The notes beneath the pieces were generated by a model that saw nothing but the letters and a program-made list of their open reading frames with translations, was not told where the DNA came from and ran no database searches. 13,183 nucleotides of DNA. It comes from an uncultured Flavobacterium sp. Lineage in GTDB: Bacteria; Bacteroidota; Bacteroidia; Flavobacteriales; Flavobacteriaceae. Shown here piece after piece: positions 6,864 through 13,183 of the stretch; position 1 is the first letter of the stretch, and each line of letters starts with the position of its first letter. The translations under genes were made by a program, and so were the position numbers. Where the stretch lies: positions 1-13,183 of the forward strand of contig CAMLFV010000069.1 of assembly GCA_946479395.1 (NCBI GenBank), read 5' to 3'.

Positions 6864-9209
6864 TTAAAATGGTATTGTTATAAAAATTTGAATGTTTCTG
6901 CCAAACTCCGGAATATCCAAAGCGCGGTAAAAACTGTTGTGATGATAGTAAACCGTATTAAAAACATTGTTTACCTGCAAACGAATTTGCGGTTTAAAAC
7001 CTTTAAAGTTAAGTGCCGAACTAAATTGTGCATTTGCAATGGTGTAACCCGGCGTTACTTCTTCGTTTTGGGCAATTCTGCTTTGCTGCAAAGCCGATTT
7101 TAATCCTACTTGAAACTGATTTTGCTGCAGTAAACTACCATCTTTTAAATAATATTGAACATTAAATTGTCCATTAATTGGGGTTGAAAACGGCAAAGGA
7201 TAATCAACACCCGAATCACTAATCTGCTTATTGTACAAATAAGCCACCTGTGTCTGGAAACCAAATTTGTTCCACTGGTAGTGCGCATCAACCTCTAAAC
7301 CTGTAAGCATCGCTTTCGATTGGTCGTATTTGTAAACCTGTCCGCCGTGTGGCAAAATAGAAAACGTGCCCGTTGGTTTCAAGAAAATGTAATTAGTGAA
7401 ATAATATAAATAAGCACTTACGTTTATTTTAAAGTTATTTTTATGGAAATGTTGGCTTAAATCAAAAGCCCAGCCTTTTTCAACATCTAAATTTTGATTT
7501 CCTTGTTCGTGACGAAAAGCGCCATGGTGAATTCCGTTCGAACTTAATTCCATTGCCGTTGGAAATCGAAAATTTGATGCCACTGTAAACGTACTTTCCC
7601 AATCGGCCGTGATTTGGTGCGATACGCCAAAAGCTACATTTCCTCTTGAAAAATCTTTAGATAACGATTCCGCTCGTTGAGCATTTTGCCGAGCCTGATC
7701 TTCTGGTGTGCCTCGTTGCGATAAATAATCATACAACACCTCATCAAAAAAACCGGCAACCTTTACATTGGCAACATCATATCTTGCGCCTAGTTCCAAG
7801 TTCCAATCGTCTGCAAAATTCCAAGTATGTTTTCCGAAAACGCCTAAATTCCATCGTTCATATTCCGGCATTAAATAACTGTAACCCGCAATATCGTTGG
7901 TTTGATACTGACTTTGCACACCTAAAATAGTGGTATGATCTAACAACCAGTCTTTTTTGTACGATAATTCGGCATTAAGGGTATTCAATTTAAAATCTAA
8001 CTCTAAATCAGGATTGATTTTTGGCGGAACCTGATTGGAATAATGCGAATGAAACAAGCTGTATTCCTGACGGTGGTTGCGTTGAAAACCAAACTTAAAA
8101 TCCCACACATCATGCGTATTTAGCCATTTTGCATGATAGGTTATTTTGGTATGATTTACCTGCTGATAAGGCATGCCTATGTTTCGTTCGCTACCGTTGG
8201 GCTTGGCATCATTCACAGACGGAATTCCGTGTGCACCTGCAAAAAATCCCGATTTGTTTTGAAACTGGCTGATGCTTAAAATACTCTGAAAATCATCTTT
8301 TACATAACCCCATTGTCCGTAAACCGACAGTTCGTTTCCGGCAGTATTGGTCATGTTTCCATTTGTTAACGGAATTTTTGTAGATAGATACGTTATTTCA
8401 TCAACCGGAACCTTAAAATCGGCAAATGTGGTGTACGCTGTTTTGAATTTATAAAAGTGATCGCCTTTTTTGTACGACATATTCAGTGCATTTGCCCACG
8501 ATTTGTTTACACTTTGAGCCGTTGTAATGTATTGCCCTTTAAAACCATCGGTCGGAATTGTTTCGTTGTTCACTTCTATTACACCCGCAATCGCGTCCGA
8601 TCCGTGCGTAATTGTGCCAACGCCTTTAACAACATTAACACTTTCGGTAGTCAACGCGTCAATTTCCAAACCGTGATCGGCGCCCCATTGTTGTCCTTCC
8701 TGCTTAATACCGTTTTCGGTAACAGCCAGGCGTGTAAATCCCAAGCCGCGCATCATAGGTTTTGCGGTTTGCGATCCAACGGTAACGGCGTCTAACCCCA
8801 CCACGTTTGACAAGGTTTTTGCCAAACTATTGCTGTAATTATCCTGAAGATATTTCTGTGTAACTTTTTGCTGATTGTAAGCTTTTTGCTGTGCGGTATG
8901 TATTACAACGGTTTCCAAGGTTTCTACTTCATTTAAAACAACGGTAATTTGTTTTGATTGATTCAAATGAATTTTTTCCTGATAAACGCCGTAACCATCT
9001 GCCGAAACTTTTAAGGTGTACGAACCACTTTTCAGATCCGTAAAAACAAAAGTTCCCGATGCATCTGTATCCACACAACTACTGCTTAAATCAACATGAC
9101 TGTTTGGTATGGTTTCTCCATCAACGTTTTTTACAACACCGGTTATTTGGTGCTGCGCAAAAACGCCATAGCCCAACATACACAAAACAATCGTTAATAA
9201 TAAACGCAT
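6864..9209 (-). CDS. TonB-dependent outer-membrane receptor, putative metal uptake
   Basis: The product is a 781-residue outer-membrane protein. Residues 1-18 are a signal peptide (cleavage after VFA). Residues 21-94 are a carboxypeptidase-regulatory-like beta domain (ITGVVKNVDGETIPNS), common in Bacteroidota receptors. A TonB-box-like stretch (TLETVVI, 98-104) precedes the plug (about 110-220), which includes MRGLGFTRLAVTENGIKQ and QWGADHG, and the rest is a beta barrel ending in aromatic Phe781. The barrel carries several histidine groups likely to face outward: HSH (387-389), HHGAFRHEQG (561-570), HFHK (587-590) and HHNSF (756-760). Its neighbours are a His/Cys-rich small protein and a His-rich lipoprotein, which supports a metal or metal-chelate substrate such as zinc or copper. 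No SusD-like partner is present, so glycan uptake is unlikely. The substrate is inferred, not shown. Confidence 0.9.
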   Translation of the reverse strand: MRLLLTIVLCMLGYGVFAQHQITGVVKNVDGETIPNSHVDLSSSCVDTDASGTFVFTDLKSGSYTLKVSADGYGVYQEKIHLNQSKQITVVLNEVETLETVVIHTAQQKAYNQQKVTQKYLQDNYSNSLAKTLSNVVGLDAVTVGSQTAKPMMRGLGFTRLAVTENGIKQEGQQWGADHGLEIDALTTESVNVVKGVGTITHGSDAIAGVIEVNNETIPTDGFKGQYITTAQSVNKSWANALNMSYKKGDHFYKFKTAYTTFADFKVPVDEITYLSTKIPLTNGNMTNTAGNELSVYGQWGYVKDDFQSILSISQFQNKSGFFAGAHGIPSVNDAKPNGSERNIGMPYQQVNHTKITYHAKWLNTHDVWDFKFGFQRNHRQEYSLFHSHYSNQVPPKINPDLELDFKLNTLNAELSYKKDWLLDHTTILGVQSQYQTNDIAGYSYLMPEYERWNLGVFGKHTWNFADDWNLELGARYDVANVKVAGFFDEVLYDYLSQRGTPEDQARQNAQRAESLSKDFSRGNVAFGVSHQITADWESTFTVASNFRFPTAMELSSNGIHHGAFRHEQGNQNLDVEKGWAFDLSQHFHKNNFKINVSAYLYYFTNYIFLKPTGTFSILPHGGQVYKYDQSKAMLTGLEVDAHYQWNKFGFQTQVAYLYNKQISDSGVDYPLPFSTPINGQFNVQYYLKDGSLLQQNQFQVGLKSALQQSRIAQNEEVTPGYTIANAQFSSALNFKGFKPQIRLQVNNVFNTVYYHHNSFYRALDIPEFGRNIQIFITIPF

Positions 9210-9270
9210 TTTGTGAGCTTTTTTATTTTTGTAAATGATTAAATTGGTTAATTGAAACTATGCAAGTTAT

Positions 9271-9353
9271 GTCCCGTCAGTTCGAGCGAAGTCGAGAACT
9301 AAATCTAAAAACTTCTCGATACTCTCCATTTCATTACGTTACTCGAAGTGACG
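9271..9353. repeat. Palindromic dispersed repeat (copy 1)
   Basis: Most of the 182-base gap between the 9392-9724 gene and the TonB receptor is repeat-like. GTCAGTTCGAGCGAAGTCGAG (approximately 9276-9296) leads into a 7-bp inverted repeat (TCGAGAA at 9292-9298, TTCTCGA at 9313-9319) and then a second hairpin, CGTTACT-CGA-AGTGACG (9337-9353). The last core recurs nearly identically at 12953-12969. No convincing TAnnTTTG box was found in the gap, so the repeat probably sits inside one transcript. Confidence 0.65.
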
Positions 9354-9391
9354 AATGAGAATAGATACTGATTAATAACCAAAATTGCTTG

Positions 9392-9724
9392 TTAAACAAA
9401 AACCGGCGGACCGCGAAGTGATACAAAATCAAACGAAGCATCAACAGAAATTGTTCGATACTCGGCATTTAATTTTGGATATGTTTTAGTGGGATAAAAT
9501 ACGATTACATCTGGTGTAACAGTTGTAAACGGACTAAAAGTAAAATGACAGATTTGACAATCATCTGAATGATGGTTTGCCATTTGATCATGTTTGGTAT
9601 GATGCGTATCTGTACTTAAAAAATCGGAAACCAAATGCGAATATGTATGCACCGATTGAAACATAAGTGTTACCAGAACACAAATGCTAAAAAACAATGA
9701 TATTATTTGTTTGTTTGATTTCAT
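9392..9724 (-). CDS. Small His/Cys-rich membrane-anchored protein
   Basis: The product has 110 residues with one hydrophobic segment at about residues 7-22 (an uncleaved anchor or signal). A histidine-rich stretch follows (His26, 30, 41, 42, 45, 51, 52) and then the motif DDCQICHF (Cys56, Cys59, His60). The tail ends RGPPVFV, an ending I associate with short Bacteroidota proteins encoded next to TonB receptors. The CxxCH could bind a metal ion; nothing else suggests a c-type cytochrome. It precedes the TonB receptor on the same strand and its promoter is nested in the asd terminator, leaving almost no leader. I infer a periplasmic metal-binding or sensing accessory of the receptor. The family is otherwise uncharacterised to me. 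Confidence 0.8.
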   Translation of the reverse strand: MKSNKQIISLFFSICVLVTLMFQSVHTYSHLVSDFLSTDTHHTKHDQMANHHSDDCQICHFTFSPFTTVTPDVIVFYPTKTYPKLNAEYRTISVDASFDFVSLRGPPVFV

Positions 9725-9731
9725 AGAACTG

Positions 9732-9759
9732 CAAATATAAAAAACTCTTGACGAATCAA
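9732..9759 (-). promoter_or_regulatory. Promoter of the putative metal-handling unit
   Basis: The minus strand carries TTG (9759-9757), 17 bases, then TATATTTG (9739-9732), a perfect flavobacterial -7 match with allowed spacing. The ATG at 9724 begins seven bases after the box, so the mRNA would be almost leaderless. The TTG is within the asd terminator stem. Confidence 0.65.
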
Positions 9760-9770
9760 GAGTTTTTTAT
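9737..9770 (-). terminator. Terminator of asd
   Basis: A perfect 15-bp inverted repeat (9737-9751 and 9756-9770, core CTCTTGA / TCAAGAG) with the 4-base loop CGAA has its distal arm ending in six T residues on either strand. It lies 18 bases past the asd stop codon at 9789. Because of its symmetry it could work in both directions. Confidence 0.88.
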
Positions 9771-9788
9771 AAATGATATTAACATATT

Positions 9789-10781
9789 TTAACCTATTAA
9801 TTTGTTTGCTAACAAATATTCGGCAATTTGTATGGTGTTGGTTGCAGCGCCTTTTCGTAAATTATCGGCAACAATCCACATGTTTAAAGTGTTTTCCTGA
9901 CTTTCATCTCTACGGATTCTTCCAACAAAAACCTCATCTTTATTTTGCGCGTACAACGGCATTGGGTAAGTAAAAGTATCTAAATTATCTTGTACCATAA
10001 TTCCTGGTGTATCTTGCAATAAAGAGCGTACTTTGTTTAAATCGAAATCCTTTTCAAACTCAATATTCACTGCTTCACTGTGCCCACCAACAACCGGAAT
10101 ACGAACAGCGGTAGCCGTAACCTTAATACTGTCGTCACCCATAATTTTTTTGGTTTCGTTGGTCAGCTTCATTTCTTCTTTGGTGTAACCGTTATCCAAG
10201 AAACTATCACAATGTGGAATGGCATTTCTATGAATTTGGTATTTATAAGCCATTTCGCCTGTTTCCCCTTTGTATTCGTTCTCTAACTGCTGAACCGCCT
10301 TAACACCCGTTCCGGTAATCGATTGATAGGTTGATACAATTACACGTTTGATTTGATATTCTTTATGCAACGGAGCCAATGCCATTACCAGCTGAATGGT
10401 TGAACAGTTTGGGTTGGCAATGATTTTATCGTCTTTTGTCAACACATTGGCATTGATTTCCGGAACAACCAATTTTTTAGTAGGATCCATGCGCCAAGCC
10501 GACGAATTATCTACAACGGTTGTACCAACTTCGGCAAATTTAGGCGCCCATTCCAATGATGTTTCTCCACCTGCCGAAAACAACGCTACATCGGGTTTCA
10601 TTTCAACGGCTGTCTGCAAATTTACCACCTTATACTTCTTATCCTTGAAAGCTATTTCTTTACCAACCGATTTTTCCGATGCTACCGGAATTAATTCTGT
10701 TACAGGAAAATTACGTTCTGCCAAAACGTTCAGCATTACCTCGCCAACCATACCGGTTGCGCCAACTACAGCTACTCTCAT
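9789..10781 (-). CDS. asd: Aspartate-semialdehyde dehydrogenase
   Basis: The enzyme reduces aspartyl phosphate to aspartate semialdehyde with NADPH in the cytoplasm, the branch point for lysine/diaminopimelate, threonine and methionine synthesis. From the ATG at 10781 it has 330 residues. It shows an N-terminal nucleotide-binding loop (VAVVGATGMVG, residues 4-14), the catalytic cysteine in NPNCSTIQ (Cys126), and the substrate-binding arginine and catalytic histidine in VRIPVVGGHSEA (Arg227, His234). The frame is open to an ATG at 10820, but the 13 extra residues are not part of the family and would overlap a -7 box at 10818-10825, so 10781 is chosen. It stands alone between two transcription units and ends in a strong terminator. 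Length and motifs fit the bacterial asd family well. Confidence 0.96.
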   Translation of the reverse strand: MRVAVVGATGMVGEVMLNVLAERNFPVTELIPVASEKSVGKEIAFKDKKYKVVNLQTAVEMKPDVALFSAGGETSLEWAPKFAEVGTTVVDNSSAWRMDPTKKLVVPEINANVLTKDDKIIANPNCSTIQLVMALAPLHKEYQIKRVIVSTYQSITGTGVKAVQQLENEYKGETGEMAYKYQIHRNAIPHCDSFLDNGYTKEEMKLTNETKKIMGDDSIKVTATAVRIPVVGGHSEAVNIEFEKDFDLNKVRSLLQDTPGIMVQDNLDTFTYPMPLYAQNKDEVFVGRIRRDESQENTLNMWIVADNLRKGAATNTIQIAEYLLANKLIG

Positions 10782-10817
10782 AGATAAATTTGTTTTAAGA
10801 TTAAAAATTTGCAGTAG

Positions 10818-10825
10818 CAAAAATA
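10818..10825 (-). promoter_or_regulatory. -7 box upstream of asd
   Basis: The minus strand carries TATTTTTG (10825-10818), a match to TAnnTTTG, 36 bases before the chosen asd ATG. The nearest upstream TTTG on the minus strand is 29 bases away, longer than usual, so only the -7 element is supported. Confidence 0.45.
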
Positions 10826-10878
10826 TGCAATAATTTATTAGTTTTTATAATTTACAAAATAGTATTAATTATATTTTG

Positions 10879-10930
10879 TAGTTAGACATACAATATTACC
10901 TAGTGTGAAAAATATTTTTTTCTAACTAGG
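10879..10930. other. Two mutually exclusive hairpins between two genes
   Basis: Hairpin 1 pairs CCTAGT (10899-10904) with ACTAGG (10925-10930) and, after a 2x2 internal loop, GAAAAA (10907-10912) with TTTTTC (10917-10922). Hairpin 2 pairs TAGTTAG (10879-10885) with CTAACTA (10922-10928). They share 10922-10928 and cannot form together. This lies in the 230-base gap between the T9SS protein gene and asd. No strong T tract follows on the minus strand, so it is not a standard terminator. It may be the 3' end structure of the upstream gene or a leader element of asd. Confidence 0.4.
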
Positions 10931-11011
10931 AAAATAAATTGCCACGTGTAATAAAATTAAGTGCTTTATATCTCTTAAAATTCTCTAATCTAAAGTTGTT
11001 TGTATAGCTCT

Positions 11012-13006
11012 TTATTTTTTAACCACTGTTACATTTGCTACATTGCCGCTTTCGGTTTTAAGAGCAATAAAATAAGTACCCGCAGGAAACCCCTCTAAAT
11101 TTAATTGTTGTACACCATTTGTGGTTTGTGTTTTTGCTTGCAATTTTTGTGCAGCTTCGTTATAAATAAAATAACCAACTATTTTTTCCTGAGTTTCTAT
11201 ATTTATAATATCATTTGTTGGGTTAGGGTACACATTTACGTTTAATTTGTTAAACTTATCTATGCTAACGGGTGTACCGCATGGTGTAACACCTAATTTG
11301 GCTACAAAGAAATCTGCCTGCCCTGTGCTTATCAAAGGGGTAATACCTAATGTGTTGTTCATAAATAAATTTGCCTGAAAAGTACCGCCTATTATATAGT
11401 TGCCGTCGTTATCAGTAGCCACAGCAGTCATTGACTGTCTTGTGCCAGGATCTCCTTTTATGGTGTGCATTCCCAAAGTAGTACCTGTTTGTTTGTTAAA
11501 ACGTAAAAGTGTTGGGTCAGGTTGGTAAGATTGGGGATTATTCTGCGTAAAACTATCCCAAACAAAATACGCCTCACTACTGCCTAAGGCTACTTCATTA
11601 CCGTTAATTGCTATACCTTTAGGTATAACAAATACTCCACTTGAAAAATTAGGAGCAAATGCAGTTGGTTGTTTCACCCATTGTACCGTTCCGCCTCTGT
11701 TGAATTTTACTAAAGTTGGTAAGGAAGTGCTTACAGCTGGAAGAAATGAATATTCATTTACAGTAGCATCAATAGGGTTGTATATCTTTATAGGTGCTTG
11801 TGAATTTATGTTTTGATATATGTTGCCACCAAAGTAAATATCTGAATTACTATCTATTTTTAATGACCAAAAATAGTTAGCTGCCAACGGGTTGCTATTT
11901 ACCGGGTCTGCATAAACTTCTCTACGCCATATTTCTTCACCATCAACACCGGTGGTACTGTTAATACCGTTAAATGCCAGTATAAAAGATTTATTTACAA
12001 TGGCATCGCCACCAAATGTTACCGGAAAGCTCTCAGATGGTCGTTCACCTGCTAAATAGTACCTGTTTAATGCTTCATCATAGGCAAAACGTGTTTTTCC
12101 AAAACCAAAAAGTGTGTCATCAGATAAAGGCAGCACCATACTGCTTACATAATTTAAACTGCTGTTATAACGCACTAAATGGTACTGTAATGTGTTGGTG
12201 TTAGTGGGCTGATCCCAACCGTATTGTTGTGGTACCGTTACCTGACTATCTAAATGCAACCCTCGTGACAATGCTACAATAAAATGTAATTGGTTTTGGC
12301 TGTCAATAGCAAGGTCTAAAATTCTTGAAAATAAACCGTCTGCCAAACCTGTATCTCCTTGTAAAGCTTTTTTGCCCAAGTACTGCCCTGTACCGCTGTA
12401 TTTAATTAAAAACAAGGTTTTATAACCATCTTGCGGTATTATACCGTAAGGATCGGCAGGGTTGGCAACCGGGTATGCTAAAGAATCGGTAGGGCTAAAA
12501 TGTACACGGGATCCGTCAGTTGTGATGATTGAATTTTTTAAATAAGCACCTATATATACGTTATTCTGGTTATCCAACACAAGATTGTACGCATCATCTA
12601 TTGTACCGCCACCAATCACACGGCTCCAACGAACGGTACCGTCGCAAGTGGTAGAGAATAGTAAAATATCTTTAGCAGTACTGCCAGATGACTGGTTGTA
12701 TGTAGTTAATGTCTGTCCGTTTAGCTGTACATTCTGCTTTCCATATACCGATGCTATAAAATAATAATTGTTATCAGTCCCTACTTTTAAATCGTGTATT
12801 TGTTCTTCATCTATTCCGCCGTTACTGCCACCGCCTTTCATTGCCCATTGCCAGTTGTAGGGTTGGGCTGTGGCTGGTATTGAGAATAGAACATAGAGAA
12901 TGGAAAATAGCAGAATTTGCAAATTTGGAAATTTTGAATTCTCAATACACTTCGTTACTCGAAGTAACGGTTCAGTATGATATATTGTGTGTAGTTTATT
13001 TTTCAT
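11012..13006 (-). CDS. Secreted T9SS-sorted protein with propeller-like repeats
   Basis: From the ATG at 13006 this encodes 664 residues. Hydrophobic residues about 30-43 and IPATAQ form a signal peptide with an unusually long N-region (about 28 residues) encoded partly by a palindromic repeat. The body has repeated short strands of the type D-x-x-x-N-x-Y-x-x-G (DNQNNVYIGA, DSNSDIYFGG, DNDGNYIIGG) together with W-S/K-R/Q-V and F-N-R-G-G-T-V-Q-W pieces, like SBBP/beta-propeller surface proteins. The last 75 residues (590-664) are a type A T9SS sorting domain: VNVYPNPTNDIINIETQ, FPAGTYFIAL and a terminal VVKK. The protein should be exported by the Sec and type IX systems and attached to the surface or released. 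An in-frame ATG at 13090 would add 28 basic residues encoded by leader repeats and is rejected. The ligand is unknown. Confidence 0.88.
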   Translation of the reverse strand: MKNKLHTIYHTEPLLRVTKCIENSKFPNLQILLFSILYVLFSIPATAQPYNWQWAMKGGGSNGGIDEEQIHDLKVGTDNNYYFIASVYGKQNVQLNGQTLTTYNQSSGSTAKDILLFSTTCDGTVRWSRVIGGGTIDDAYNLVLDNQNNVYIGAYLKNSIITTDGSRVHFSPTDSLAYPVANPADPYGIIPQDGYKTLFLIKYSGTGQYLGKKALQGDTGLADGLFSRILDLAIDSQNQLHFIVALSRGLHLDSQVTVPQQYGWDQPTNTNTLQYHLVRYNSSLNYVSSMVLPLSDDTLFGFGKTRFAYDEALNRYYLAGERPSESFPVTFGGDAIVNKSFILAFNGINSTTGVDGEEIWRREVYADPVNSNPLAANYFWSLKIDSNSDIYFGGNIYQNINSQAPIKIYNPIDATVNEYSFLPAVSTSLPTLVKFNRGGTVQWVKQPTAFAPNFSSGVFVIPKGIAINGNEVALGSSEAYFVWDSFTQNNPQSYQPDPTLLRFNKQTGTTLGMHTIKGDPGTRQSMTAVATDNDGNYIIGGTFQANLFMNNTLGITPLISTGQADFFVAKLGVTPCGTPVSIDKFNKLNVNVYPNPTNDIINIETQEKIVGYFIYNEAAQKLQAKTQTTNGVQQLNLEGFPAGTYFIALKTESGNVANVTVVKK
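12949..12969. repeat. Palindromic repeat inside a signal-peptide coding region (copy 2)
   Basis: The plus strand reads CGTTACT-CGA-AGTAACG (12953-12969, perfect 7-bp stem), with an alternative stem ACTTCG-TTACT-CGAAGT (12949-12965). It is nearly identical to the hairpin at 9337-9353. On the minus strand it encodes residues 13-18 (PLLRVT) of the T9SS protein. Confidence 0.65.
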
Positions 13007-13072
13007 AGATCTATATTTTGTTGAGTTGTTGAATCGGTTAATCGTTGATTTGTTTTTTAAGTATCTTTTTAG

Positions 13073-13135
13073 ACTCCTACGGAGTGACAAACTGTATGTT
13101 TTTTGATATATTGAGATCCCTCGTTACCTCGGGAT
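13073..13135. repeat. Two small palindromes in the leader of the T9SS gene (copy 3)
   Basis: ACTCC-TAC-GGAGT (13073-13085) and ATCCC-N10-GGGAT (13116-13135, containing CGTTACCTCGGGAT) are each followed by an ACTGT-ending tail (GACAAACTGT and GAACTGT). The CGTTAC(C)TCG core is shared with the hairpins at 9337 and 12953. They lie between the putative -7 box at 13152 and the start codon, so they would be in the 5' untranslated region. Confidence 0.5.
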
Positions 13136-13151
13136 GAACTGTGTTTATTTG

Positions 13152-13159
13152 CAAATTTA
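13152..13159 (-). promoter_or_regulatory. -7 box for the T9SS protein gene
   Basis: The minus strand carries TAAATTTG (13159-13152), a perfect TAnnTTTG match, about 146 bases before the start at 13006. No TTG is present at the expected distance inside the window, and the window ends 24 bases upstream, so the -33 element cannot be confirmed. If real, the leader is long and contains two palindromes. Confidence 0.4.
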
Positions 13160-13183
13160 TTTTAGTTAAAATTTATTAAATAA

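Noticed and set aside
8457..8795. Plus-strand open frame of 112 codons inside the TonB receptor gene
   Set aside because: It is antisense to a strongly supported coding region and shows no recognisable motif or promoter.
9255..9270. Separate promoter for the TonB receptor (TAACTTGC)
   Set aside because: It lacks one T of the -7 consensus and has no spaced TTG. Read-through from the 9732 promoter explains expression more simply.
9545..9559. CxxCH (Cys56-His60) as a haem-c site in the 110-residue protein
   Set aside because: There is no other cytochrome feature, no distal Met and no cytochrome neighbours. The setting of other His residues and a TonB receptor fits metal binding better.
10396..10833. 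Plus-strand open frame of 145 codons opposite asd
   Set aside because: It is antisense to the conserved asd catalytic region, so a shadow of that coding constraint is the simpler explanation.
13007..13090. Longer N-terminus for the T9SS protein (ATG at 13090)
   Set aside because: The 28 residues are basic, encoded by leader and palindromic repeat sequence, and lie upstream of an MKNK start that already gives a full signal peptide.

Overview
The window is AT-rich and almost entirely coded on the minus strand. It looks like a chromosomal segment of a Bacteroidota bacterium, most likely a flavobacterium. The support is: Bacteroidota-type -7 promoter boxes (TAnnTTTG) with no clear Shine-Dalgarno sites; many lipoproteins with SC or GC lipoboxes; a TonB-dependent receptor with an N-terminal carboxypeptidase-regulatory-like domain; a type IX secretion (T9SS) C-terminal sorting domain; and a periplasmic prolyl oligopeptidase like the one known from Elizabethkingia (Flavobacterium) meningosepticum.

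Layout from left to right. The C-terminal end of an unrecognised plus-strand gene (1-189) converges on a minus-strand MORN-repeat lipoprotein (238-1239), with a hairpin terminator between them. All later genes are on the minus strand, so each transcription unit reads from high to low coordinates. Inferred units are: the T9SS cargo protein (13006-11012); asd, aspartate-semialdehyde dehydrogenase (10781-9789); a putative metal-handling unit of a His/Cys-rich small membrane-anchored protein (9724-9392), a TonB-dependent receptor (9209-6864) and a His-rich DUF4625-like lipoprotein (6845-6396); a second unit of a His-free DUF4625-like lipoprotein (6245-5805) and a YD-repeat-like lipoprotein (5794-5060); two more YD-repeat-like lipoproteins in tandem (4975-4259 and 4239-3505); and the prolyl oligopeptidase (3426-1312).

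Most of the region therefore encodes cell-envelope functions: six lipoproteins, one outer-membrane receptor, one small anchored protein, one periplasmic peptidase and one secreted or surface protein. asd is the only clear housekeeping gene. The most interesting protein-level candidate is the unit at 9724-6396, where three successive genes carry clustered histidines around a TonB receptor. I infer transition-metal acquisition or sensing, with the metal unknown.

At the DNA level, at three gene junctions the rho-independent terminator of the upstream gene is physically interleaved with the -33/-7 promoter of the next gene. A family of small palindromic repeats with a shared CGTTACtCG core lies at 9271-9353, 12949-12969 and 13073-13135. 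One copy lies inside the coding sequence for an unusually long signal peptide.

No gene-free stretch exceeds 300 bases. The longest are 10782-11011 (a promoter box and a two-way hairpin), 9210-9391 (repeats) and 13007-13183 (leader with repeats and a -7 box). I saw no tRNA, rRNA, CRISPR array, insertion sequence or transposase gene.
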